DNA of 64,000 nt, taken from positions 64,001-128,000 of the forward strand of contig NC_087073.1 in the NCBI RefSeq assembly GCF_026151205.1, written 5' to 3'. Made by a program: the position numbers and the translations under genes. Source of the DNA: Bolinopsis microptera. Its lineage: Eukaryota > Ctenophora > Tentaculata > Lobata > Bolinopsidae. Position 1 is the first letter of the stretch. Every line of letters starts with the position of its first letter. The notes below the pieces were generated by a model, which saw only the letters and a list, made by a program, of their open reading frames with translations, ran no database searches and was not told where the DNA came from. This document shows positions 43,401 to 55,400 of this stretch, in pieces.

Positions 43401-46400
43401 AGGTGACAGTCTCTCCGGCAAGCTTTTCACTCTTGTCCTAGCAGGAGCTCTTATAGAACTACGCCATCGACTAGCAGAGTCTCCCCCACACATACCCAAT
43501 CCCCCTATTTCAAAAGAAGGTATGCCACTGGAGTCAGCGTATTCAGATGATTGTAACTTCATGAACGTGGAAAAAGAATCCTTAGAAGCTATCCTACCAA
43601 TAGCTAAGGAAGTCTTCAAGGAGTTTAACCTGTTCATTAACACAGAGAAAACAGAATTTACCCATGTTTTCCTCGCTCCTGTTGGAGAAACAATCCCTGG
43701 TCGTGATGATACCATGTTACGTGGAAATGAAGATTGGCGGAAGAGTAAGATTCTTGGGTCATTGTTGTGTAGTGAAAGTGATATAGCTGCTCGATGCATT
43801 GCTGGGAACAATGCCTTCTATAAGTTCACCAAGATCTGGTCTCAGCAGAATATCTCCGTTACCAGAAAGATAGCAGTATACGAAGCCCAAATTGTATCAA
43901 TCATCATGTACAATTGCAGTAGTTGGTGTCCTACTGCAAAGTCACTAGAAAAACTAGACATTTGCCATAGAAAACACCTTAGATCATTACTGAACATTTA
44001 TTGGCCTCATGGAACAATATCCAATGCAAACTTATACCTAAGATGTAACTCAGTTAAGCTATCAGATCGTGTCCCTAAAGCAAGGTGGAAGCTCCTAGGT
44101 CATATCTTGCGTAGTGCTGATGACTCCCCCGCTGCATTAGCGTTAAAGTTTGCTGTCACAACAAACTGTAAAGGGCGCGTCGGTGCGCATCGTAAGAATT
44201 TGTTCAAGATTATTGTGAATGATTTGACCCGTAGAGGTTTAAAACTTAACTCTTTGAATGATCTTAATAAGCTTAAGATATTAGCCGATGATAGAGTTGC
44301 TTGGAGAAACAAATTTTAACTCTAGCTGTCTTGATCTGTACTGATCACCATTTTAGGATGACTTGATTTCTTTTAGGGGTTTTGAATATTTTAATGGTGT
44401 AAACAGTTTCTTAATAATACAACTTAATTTGGAAAACTGAGGTTTCAATTTACAAAATGAACACCATAATCACTTAATTCTTTACACACCAAGCCTTTAC
44501 GTCATATTTCATAATATTACCATGAATAATACATCTCTCCTACTTTCAGTACAATCATACACTAACCTTTTAACGACGCGGAAGCAGGTTACCTGGTTAC
44601 CTGGTTACCTGGTTACCTAGTTACCTGGTTACCTAGTTACCTGGTTACATAGTTACCTGGTTACCATTAATAATACCTCTCTCCTACTTTCAGTACAATT
44701 ATACACTTCAACGACGCGGAAGCAGGAAGTGCTATCGGGTCTGCTATCGGAGATTTCTTCCTTTCGTTTAGTGTGAGCGGACTATTAGGGGCTGTGTTCG
44801 CGTTAGTGCTCTCCCTTCTCCTCAAACACATGGCTTTACAGGTACACTAGTGTGTAACACACACACTCTGAGATTACAGGTACACTGCTCTGGCGATTAA
44901 ATATTTCTAATTATCACTAATTACTGTACTATTAAATCAAATTACCTCTATTTCACACGTACATTACCTGTATTACACTGTGTCTCATTACTAATTTCAT
45001 ATTTAATTAACTCATCTCTCCCCTCAGAATACACCCTCCCTAGAGTTCTGTACAGTGTGCCTGTTCGCGTACGGACCCTACTTCCTCGCTGAGGGTCTAC
45101 AACTGAGCGGAATAATGGCCATATTGTCCAGTGGCATTGTAATGAGTCACTACGCGCATTACAACCTGAGCTTTATGACGCAGGTACATACCTTACTCGG
45201 GATTATTATAACCGGGATAAAGTGGTGGGTTTTGGAAGATTCCGCCATATTTTTCCCGGTCAAAAATTTTACCAGTCATAAAAAAACCCGCCGACTCAGA
45301 TTATGGGGTTCCAAGGGGGTGGTGATCATCATATTTTACCTGAAGTCTCATATGTGCTAGAGAAGACTTTTGAAGCAGTGGATGGAGGGCTGTAACTTTA
45401 TTGGCGGTTGCTACCATAATTCCGTTATAAAAATCACAATTTGGTTATAGAAATCAGATTTCAGGGTGGACCGTGATTCTCACTTTTCTTGCCCATGAAG
45501 TGAGTAAACTGTGCCACTATTTCATGGTCCACGGTGGATTGATTACTGGAGCAGTTGAAGATGCAAAGCCAAGACGTTCCCCAATACCAAGCGGTGGGCA
45601 GGAAATTAAGCTACGGCTGACCTTCAGAGCAGTAGCCCCATTAGCGGACAAAATGAAAGTCTTGTTAAGACAACAATACAACTTCGAATTTGACGGTCAG
45701 CAGCAGGGGGATATCAATAATGATAATGGAGGGGAGTGGGGACATTAGCGATAATGAGAATGAGAATACGCTTTAATGAAGATTTGACTTATTATTGCTA
45801 CGGGTATCGGCCTTACAAAATGACACGAAAAAGGAGATGGCTCTGAAATGCACAAAAATGAGTTTTGTTCATGTTTTATTATCCAGATAGGTAGTTCAAC
45901 AAGTATATTTTTCTTCCCGGGGGTTGATTTCATTAAAAAACCGTAAATTTTGCGATAAAAATTCTCATCTTTGAAATCTTCCAAAAAAACATGCCTTACA
46001 AAATGACAATTTCGTCCCGGCTGTCATTTTTTAACAGCAGCCTATAGAAATTTGATTTCACCTAGGACAGTTAGATAAATATAATAGATTGAAGATTAGA
46101 ATAGCTTTTACAGGAAAAAGGATGGTTTAAAAAAGTTGGGCAACTTCGCGTGAGATTGTGCCTTACAAAATGACAACCCAAAACGGCATCACTCCAAATC
46201 CGATTTGGGAAAAAGTTTCATTATTCTTTCACGTGTCTTACTGTTAGATATATATGTTGTTTATATTATACCAGTTCTGTTTTTACCAGAATATATTAAA
46301 AAAGGAACATTTTTTATACTTTGAAAAAATTGAAAAAATGTCATTTTGTGAGGCGTAAAAATCATTTTTTGTTTTCATACTTGAACACAGTATTTGGTTA

Positions 46401-49400
46401 TATTTGATATGTTCTATGCCTGGATAGATCACTTTTCAGTGTTTAGTTAACGTTTGACATGTATTACTCTCTGCTTTCACAAAATAGAAGCTTTATTTCG
46501 TTGAGTTTTGAAATGTTTTTAAAACATTTTGATATCAGAGCTGCACTTTTGTAATGCTTACTTGATTGTTAACTGTCAGATTATGATTATTTTTAACTCC
46601 TTCTTGTATTGACTGTTTCTGATCCATTTTAGATGATGAAAGTAAAACAATCTGAAACACTGTCATTTTGTAAGGCTTTCGGTGTCATTTTGTGAGGCAT
46701 TTTTATCAAAATTGATGATCAAACGAACACATTTAGGCTCATCATAAGCTTACTGGGTTTTAGAATACCAATAATTAGGCAAGGGGCATCCAATATAAAT
46801 ATGCCATCTTTGTATAATAAAATAAAACTGTCATTTTGTGAGGCATAACACTGTCATTTTGTGAGGCTAGGTCGTTTTTTTGTCATTTTTCCTACCAAAG
46901 TCACTAAATCAGTTTTTTTATTTAACCAGAGTAGTCTTTGATTGACATAAGTCATGGTAGTACCTGGTTTCCTGGGGTTAAATTCAAAACTTTGGTCTCC
47001 ATTCTGGTTAACAGTTAGGCGGGGCAATGACTGAACAGCAAAAACGTCCATATTTATGTAAGAAATATAGATTCTATGTCATTATCATTCCTTGGGAAGT
47101 GTTAATTAATGCTTTTTCTTTCATACAGTAAAAGGAATAGGGTTCAATGTATAGGGAACCTAAGCTACAGCATGGTCTATGTCGACTGTCATTTTGTGAG
47201 GCCTGTCATTTTGTAAGGCCGATACCCGTATAGATTTATTTTCCTTTAAATACTATCGACGTGTCTTTTTTTCTATTTCTGAGTAATATCAGTAACTGTA
47301 AATTGAAATAACTTCTTTAACAAGTAACAAAAACAGAAATTTCGGTTGAAAATTTGTTGACCTCTGAAAAAAAACTTGAAAGGTCGGCCACCGGTAAATA
47401 CATGACCGGGATAATTTGGCGGGTTTTGGGAAATTCCGCCATATTTTTCCCGGTTATTAATTTTCCCAGTCATAAATTAACCCGCTATAATATTCCCGAG
47501 TAAGGTAGTCACTAGTTCAGTTTTACTTTTCATACTCATTGTAGCTCAATAGTCACTAGTTCAGTTTTACTTTTCATACTCATTGTAGCTCAATAGTCAC
47601 TAGTTCAGTTTTACTTTTCATACTCATAGTAGCTCAATAGTCACTAGTTCAGTTTTACTTTTCATACTCATTGTAGCTCAATAGTCACTAGTTCAGTTTT
47701 ACTTTTCATACTCATTGTAGCTCAATAGTCACTAGTTCAGTTTTACTTTTCATACTCATAGTAGCTCAACAGTCACTAGTTCAGTTTTACTTTTCATACT
47801 CATTGTAGCTCAATAGTCACTAGTTCAGTTTTACTTTTCATACTCATAGTAGCTCAATAGTCACTAGTTCAGTTTTACTTTTCATACTCATTGTAGCTCA
47901 ATAGTCACTAGTTCAGTTTTACTTTTCATACTCATTGTAGCTCAATAGTCACTAGTGTCAATTATCCTGTGTGTGTACATTCAGTGATATTTTAATTGAA
48001 TCAGTGATTATACATTCGTTTATAAACGAGTAGTAATACGGTTGAGTAGTAATACGGTTGAGTATTAAAAGTACTACTACTTATCTATACTATATTGGGG
48101 GGGGGGGGGGGGGGGCAACGTTTTGTAGATTAAGGTAGATAAAAGTAGAATGTCATCCATTTTTTTTGCGAATTCTACTCTACTTTATTCTACTTTATCC
48201 TACTTTATTCTACGTTGGCCCCCAAAGTTTTGTAGATTAAGGTAGATAAGAGTAGAATGTCATCCATTTTTTTGCGAATTCTACTCTACTTTATTCTACT
48301 TGCCCCCCCCCCCTATATTTCTCTACTTATTGAGTATATACATACTCAATAAGTAGAGAAATATAGTATAGATAAGTAGTGGTACTCTTAATACTCAACC
48401 GTCAACTGTCAAGTTACAATGGCAGTACATTCAAATCATATTGCCCACCATTCTCACACAACACAAATCTACCCTGATAATCTACCCTAATAATCTACCC
48501 TAATAATCTACCCTAATAATCTACCCTAATAATCTACCCTAATAATCTACCCTAATAATCTACCCTAATAATCTACCCTAATAATCTACCCTAATAATCT
48601 ACCCTAATAATCTACCCTAATAATCTACCCTAATAATCTACCCTAATAATCTACCCTAATAATCTACCCTAATAATCTACCCTAATAATCTACCCTAATA
48701 ATCTACCCTAATAATCTACCCTGATAATCTACCCTAATAATCTACCCTAATAATCTACCCTAATAATCTACCCTAATAATCTACCCTAATAATCTACCCT
48801 AATAATCTGCCCTAATAATCTACCCTAATAATCTACCCTAATAATCTACACTAATAATCTACCCTAATAATCTACCCTAATAATCTACTCTAATAATCTA
48901 CCCTAATAATCTACCCTAATAATCTACCCTGATAATCTACCCTAATAATCTACCCTAATAATCTACCCTAATAATCTACCCTAATAATCTACCCTAATAA
49001 TCTACCCTAATAATCTACCCTAATAATCTACCCTAATAATCTACCCTAATAATCTACCCTGATAATCTACCCTGATAATCTACCCTAATAATCTACCCTA
49101 ATAATCTACCCTAATAATCTACCCTAATAATCTACCCTAATAATCTACCCTAATAATCTACCCTAATAATCTACCCTAATAATCTACCCTAATAATCTAC
49201 CCTAATAATCTACCCTAATAATCTACCCTAATAATCTACCCTAATAATCTGCCCTAATAATCTACCCTAATAATCTACCCTAATAATCTACACTAATAAT
49301 CTACCCTAATAATCTACCCTAATAATCTACTCTAATAATCTACCCTAATAATCTACCCTAATAATCTACCCTGATAATCTACCCTAATAATCTACCCTAA

Positions 49401-52400
49401 TAATCTACCCTAATAATCTACCCTAATAATCTACCCTAATAATCTACCCTAATAATATACCCTAATAATCTACCCTAATAATCTACCCTAATAATCTACC
49501 CTGATAATCTACCCTGATAATCTACCCTAATAATCTACCCTAATAATCTACCCTAATAATCTACCCTAATAATCTACCCTAATAATCTACCCTAATAATC
49601 TACCTAATAATCTACCCTGATAATCTACCCTAATAATCTACCCTAATAATCTACCCTAATAATCTACCCTGATAATCTACCCTAATAATCTACCCTAATA
49701 ATCTACCCTAATAATCTACCCTAATAATCTACCTAATAATCTACCCTGATAATGTACCCTAATAATCTACCCTAATAATCTACCCTAATAATCTACCCTA
49801 ATAATCTACCCTAATAATCTACCCTAATAATCTACCCTACTCCCTCTATCGCAGGTCACAGTTCAGCAAGTTTTCCGAACGTTTGCCTTTTTAGCGGAGT
49901 CCTGCGTGTTCGCCTATCTTGGGATGGCTATATTCAGCTTCACTCACTCCTTCCAACCTGCCTTTATAGTATGGAGCATTGTAAGTACATCTCATGTTAT
50001 CATTATAACATATATTGTATATATTGTACATAAAAATATAAACGTTATTTTATCCCGATACAATTTAGATTATTGCTATAAAATATAAACCAGTAACGGT
50101 TCCTGTGGATTACACAAACCTACTTAACCAAACGTCTTACAACACAACATGTCATCAGGTGACCGGGTATAAATGTGGACGTTATTTGAAGTGTCTAGGT
50201 GTTAAGGGGGGGGGGGGGGGGGGGGGCGTGTCTAGGTGTTTAGGGGGGGGGGGGGGGGGCGTGTTTAGCAAACAAGTGTGTGCTTCAGCTGTGGTACTCA
50301 TTGATACTGCAGCTTAAATAGATCTTATGACTGTTGAAGTGTCTAGGTGTTGAGGAGTTTGTTCTGACACGTGACAGAAATGAACCAATAAACTTCCCGA
50401 CTAACTGTCACGTGTAACCCAGACTAACTGTCACGTGTAACCCAGACTAACTGTCACGTGTAACCCAGACTAACTGTCACGTGTAACCCAGACTAACTGT
50501 CACGTGTAACCCAGACTAACTGTCACGTGTAACCCAGACTAACTGTCACGTGTAACCCAGACTAACTGTCACGTGTAACCCAGACTAACTGCCACGTGTA
50601 ACCCAGACTAACTGCCACGTGTCAAAACAAATACGTCCCACCAGTATATGTACTAAAACTGGAGCTTTTAATAAACCATAATCTACAATTTCAGATACTG
50701 TGTCTAGGTGGTAGAGGGTTGAATATCGGGCTGCTATCTCTACTGGCAAACAGGTTCAGACAAACAAAGATAACACCCCAACAACAGTTCATAATGTGGT
50801 TCAGTGGTTAGTCAGTTTTATCTTATCCTCTCCCTGCTACTAGAGTATTAGTTGATTAGTTAATTCCCTGATGTGTAATTAATTAGTAAATTAATGGGTA
50901 CTTTCCTCGCTCAAACGTTTGTGTGACTTTATAATTTGGTGATTTTGTTTCGTGACATATTATTAAATTTGGAAAAATAGTGTTTTAGTCAATTTTCGAA
51001 TTCACGCACTGTAGCGTTATTTAGCAGTAGTCAATGTAGCTGTGTAACTATGGTTACACTGAAGCGTTATTTAGCAGTAGTCAATGTAGCTGTGTAACTA
51101 TGGTAACACTGAAGCGTTATTTAGCAGTAGTCAATGTAGCTGTGTAACTATGGTAACACTGTAGCGTTATTTAGCAGTAGTAAATGTAGCTGTGTAACTA
51201 TGGTAACACTGAAGCGTTATTTAGCAGTATTCAATGTAGCTGTGTAACTATGGTAACACTGTAGCGTTATTTAGCAGTAGTCAATGTAGCTGTGTAACTA
51301 TGGTAACACTGTAGCGTTATTTAGCAGTAGTCAATGTAGCTGTGTAACTATGGTAACACTGTAGCGTTATTTAGCAGTAGTCAATGTAGCTGTGTAACTA
51401 TGGTAACAATGTAGCGTTATTTAGCAGTAGTCAATGTAGCTGTGTAACTATGGTAACACTGTAGCGTTATTTAGCAGTAGTCAATGTAGCTGTGTAACTA
51501 TGGTAACACTGTAGCGTTATTTAGCAGTAGTCAATGTAGCTGTGTAACTATGGTAACACTGTAGCGTTATTTAGCAGTAGTCAATGTAGCTGTGTAACTA
51601 TGGTAACAATGTAGCGTTATTTAGCAGTAGTCAATGTAGCTGTGTAACTATGGTAACACTGTAGCGTTATTTAGCAGTAGTCAATGTAGCTGTGTAACTA
51701 TGGTAACACTGTAGCGTTATTTAGCAGTAGTCAATGTAGCTGTGTAACTATGGTAACACTGTAGCGTTATTTAGCAGTAGTCAATGTAGCTGTGTAACTA
51801 TGGTAACACTGTAGCGTTATTTAGCAGTAGTCAATGTAGCTGTGTAACTATGGTAACAATGTAGCGTTATTTAGCAGTAGTCAATGTAGCTGTGTAACTA
51901 TGGTAACACTGTAGCGTTATTGCTGATAAACCATGATCAGTTTCTCATTTATCTTTTATTTGATATTGAGGGTAATTCTGTAACCAGAAAACCTGGATTA
52001 TCTTGGTGAATTGACAGTGAAAAAGTAGCAAGTGATTATGTCAAGGTTCAGTCGCTGGAGCCCAGGAGCCTGGGCAATTTTGGCACTCAAACTATGAGAC
52101 TTTTAAAAAGCACAGTTCTTTTTAACAATAATTGAACGAGTTAAATTCGCAAGTGTTCAATTTATTATTTTTCAGGCCTGCGTGGAGCGATAGCATTTGC
52201 TCTAGCCTTACATTTGCCCTTTGATGAAGAAACAAAGAAGGTTCTAGTCAGCACAACCCTTGTTATTGTGCTTTTTACTATTGTGTTCATGGGCGGTGCT
52301 ACTAACCCAATGATAAAGGCGAGTTTACAGTTTTAAAATAACACTTTGTAATTAGTATCATTAGTAATTAGTAATAACACTTTGTAATTAGTATCATTAG

Positions 52401-55400
52401 TATTTAGTAATAACACTTTGTAATTAGTATCATTAGTAATTAGTAATAACACTTTGTAATTAGTATCATTAGTAATTAGTAATAACACTTTGTAATTAGT
52501 ATCATTAGTAATTAGTAATAACACTTTGTAATTAGTATCATTAGTAATTAGTAATAACACTTTGTAATTAGTATCATTAGTAATTAGTAATAACACTTTG
52601 TAATTAGTATCATTAGTAATTAGTAATAACACTTTGTAATTAGTATCATTAGTATTTAGTAATAACACTTTGTAATTAGTATCATTAGTAATTAGTAATA
52701 ACACTTTGTAATTAGTATCATTAGTAATTAGTAATAACACTTTGTAATTAGTATCATTTTCTTGGATAAATACTTGTCAATAGTTCTTACTCTGATTCTG
52801 AAAGGTACTATTTATACATTATTATAATGAAAAGTACTATTATAATGAGGGTACTTATAATGGAATGTATAATAAGCCTGAGTGTGTTTAACGCTCACGT
52901 GACCTCATCAAACTATGTGTGATATGTCATAGGGACTTTAATCTATATTAGGGTATACACTGAAGAATGTAGAATGTAGAATGTTGTTAACACTGTTCAC
53001 GTGTTTCTTTCTCTTTTGTATTGAGAATTCCAGAGAGTGAACATTTTACACGTCATGGAAATTTCAAAGACTCTAAAATGAAGGGGTTCGTAACCCCTCT
53101 CCTCCAAATGAAGGGGGTTCGTAACCCCCCTCCCCCAAATGAAGGGGGTTCGTAACCCCCCTCCCCCAAATGAAGGGGGTTCGTAACCCCCTCCCCCAAA
53201 TGAAGGGGGTTCGTAACCCCCTCCCCCAAATGAAGGGGGTTCGTAACCCCCTCCCCCAAATGAAGGGGGTTCGTAACCCCCTCCCCCAAATGAAGGGGGT
53301 TCGTAACCCCCCTCCCCCAAATGAAGGGGGTTCGTAACCCTCCTCCCCCAAATGAAGGGGGTTCGTAACCCCCTCCCCCAAATGAAGGGGGTTCGTAACC
53401 CCCTCCCCCAAATGAAGGGGGTTCGTAACCCCCTCCCCCAAATGAAGGGGGTTCGTAACCCTCCTCCCCCAAATGAAGGGGGTTCGTAACCCCCTCCCCC
53501 AAATGAAGGGGGTTCGTAACCCCCTCCCCCAAATGAAGAGGGTTCGTAACCCTCCTCCCCCAAATGAAGGGGGTTCGTAACCCCCTCCCCCAAATGAAGG
53601 GGGTTCGTAACCCCCTCCCCCAAATGAAGGGGGTTCGTAACCCTCCTCCCCCAAATGAAGGGGTTTCGTAACCCCCCTCCCCCAAATGAAGGGGGTTCGT
53701 AACCCCCCTCCCCCAAATGAAGGGGTTCGTAACCCCCTCCCCCAAATGAAGGGGGTTCGTAACCCCCCTCCCCCTGCTTAACTAAACTGTGTTTAATTTG
53801 TTCATGTTCTGAGAAACCCTATGGGCTTACAACTTTAATTTATCGTTACATTGATTATTTTCATTTTTAAAGTACACAGAAGTTGCAATAATTTAGGTAA
53901 ATCGTAACTACAAGTGATATTTTTGTAGTACAATACAACGTGTTACATCATGCATAACCACTTACTCTGTCTGACTCATAATTACGTACAACATAGGCTA
54001 TCCACTCCGATAATCGTAACCAATAATCATCTCCGATAATTCGTTTAAAAATGGATAGCCTAGTACAACACAATTTTACTATTGAATTTTACTATTGTTA
54101 TGGGATGATTCCAAAGTCTGCTGGATTTAAATTATTTAAACTATTTAAAACTCAATATACTCAATATACTCTAGTAGTAGAATAAACTTATAACCCACTT
54201 TTAACTCAATATACTTAATATACTCTAGTAGTAGAATAAACTTATAACCCACTTTTAACTTCAGTTAGTACAATACTGGACAGACAGACAGACGGGACGG
54301 ACCCGTCTAGAGAGTGAAGACCGGCAGAACCTGCAGAGTTCAGACGATACTGTCTTCTCTCTGACTGGGGAGGAAGGGGAGTACGTACACGTGCAGACCT
54401 CCCCACCTGCAGGTACGTACTAAATGTGCACGTGCAGACTTCCCCACCTGCAGGTACGTACTAAATGTGCACGTGCAGACCTCGCCACCTGCAGGTACGT
54501 ACTAAATGTGCCCGTGCAGACTTCCCCACCTGCAGGTACGTACTAAATGTGTACGTGCAGACTTCCCCACGTGCAGGTACGTACTGAATGTGCACGTGCA
54601 GACTTCCCCACCTGCAGGTACGTACTAAATGTGCACGTGCAGACCTCCCCACCTGCAGGTACGTACTAAATGTGCACGTGCAGACCTCCCCACCTGCAGG
54701 TACGTACTAAATGTGTACGTGCAGACTTCCCCACGTGCAGGTACGTACTAAATGTGCACGTGTAAAAATCCCTACTATACGGGATTCGGGATACGTTTAA
54801 AATGTGCAGGCTTGTTTTACAGAATTAAAGAAATTGATTTGAGTGACCTTGTTTTAAGTGACTTACATTTCAGTCGGATCGGACGAGTACATGTTGAGTA
54901 AAACTGTAGAGTTTGGCAGGAGTATGAATATAGATGATGTTGATTTAGGGCAGGTAGCTACAGGATGGAGCAAATGGGACGAGAAATACTTCATTCCTTT
55001 CTTCCGGTTCGTCCTCAATCTGGATATTATTCTTGTTATACATTCCTTTCTTCCGGTTCGTCCTCAATCTGGATATTATTCTTGTTATACATTCCTTTCT
55101 TCCGGTTCGTCCTCAATCTTGATATTATTCTTGTTATACATTCCTTTCTTCCGGTTCGTCCCCAATCTTGATATTATTCTTGTTATACATTCCTTTCTTC
55201 CGGTTCGTCCTCAATCTTGATATTATTCTTGTTATACATTCCTTTCTTCCGGTTCGTCCTCAATCTTGATATTATTCTTGTTATACATTCCTTTCGTCCG
55301 GTTCGTCCTCAATCTGGATATTATTCTTGTTATACATTCATTTCTTCCGGTTCGTCCTCAATCTGGATATTATTCTTGTTATACATTCCTTTCTTCCGGT

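Larger units (their letters stand above)
38724..44319 (+). pseudogene. RTE-like LINE ORF in NHE8 intron 6, split by two other LINE fragments
   Basis: Piece 1 (38,724-40,520): APE-like endonuclease ([47 protein letters not shown]), then RT start ([29 protein letters not shown]). Piece 2 (41,813-42,124): [42 protein letters not shown] (catalytic Asp). Piece 3 (43,336-44,319): [22 protein letters not shown] (YADD position, Ser for Ala), the thumb and the C-terminal [12 protein letters not shown]…[15 protein letters not shown]. The three pieces are consecutive parts of one polymerase, interrupted at 40,521 and 42,125. Confidence 0.85.

Noticed and set aside
45473-45748. Open frame inside the outer TIR element
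   Set aside because: Too short for a transposase and no family recognised, so not called as a gene; mentioned only in the element entry.
52333-52740. Reverse-strand open frame over the 36-bp array
   Set aside because: The unit is a multiple of three with no stop in one frame; it is a repeat artefact.
52997-53745. Three long reverse-strand frames in the 30-31-bp array
   Set aside because: They all translate the same noncoding minisatellite inside NHE8 intron 11.
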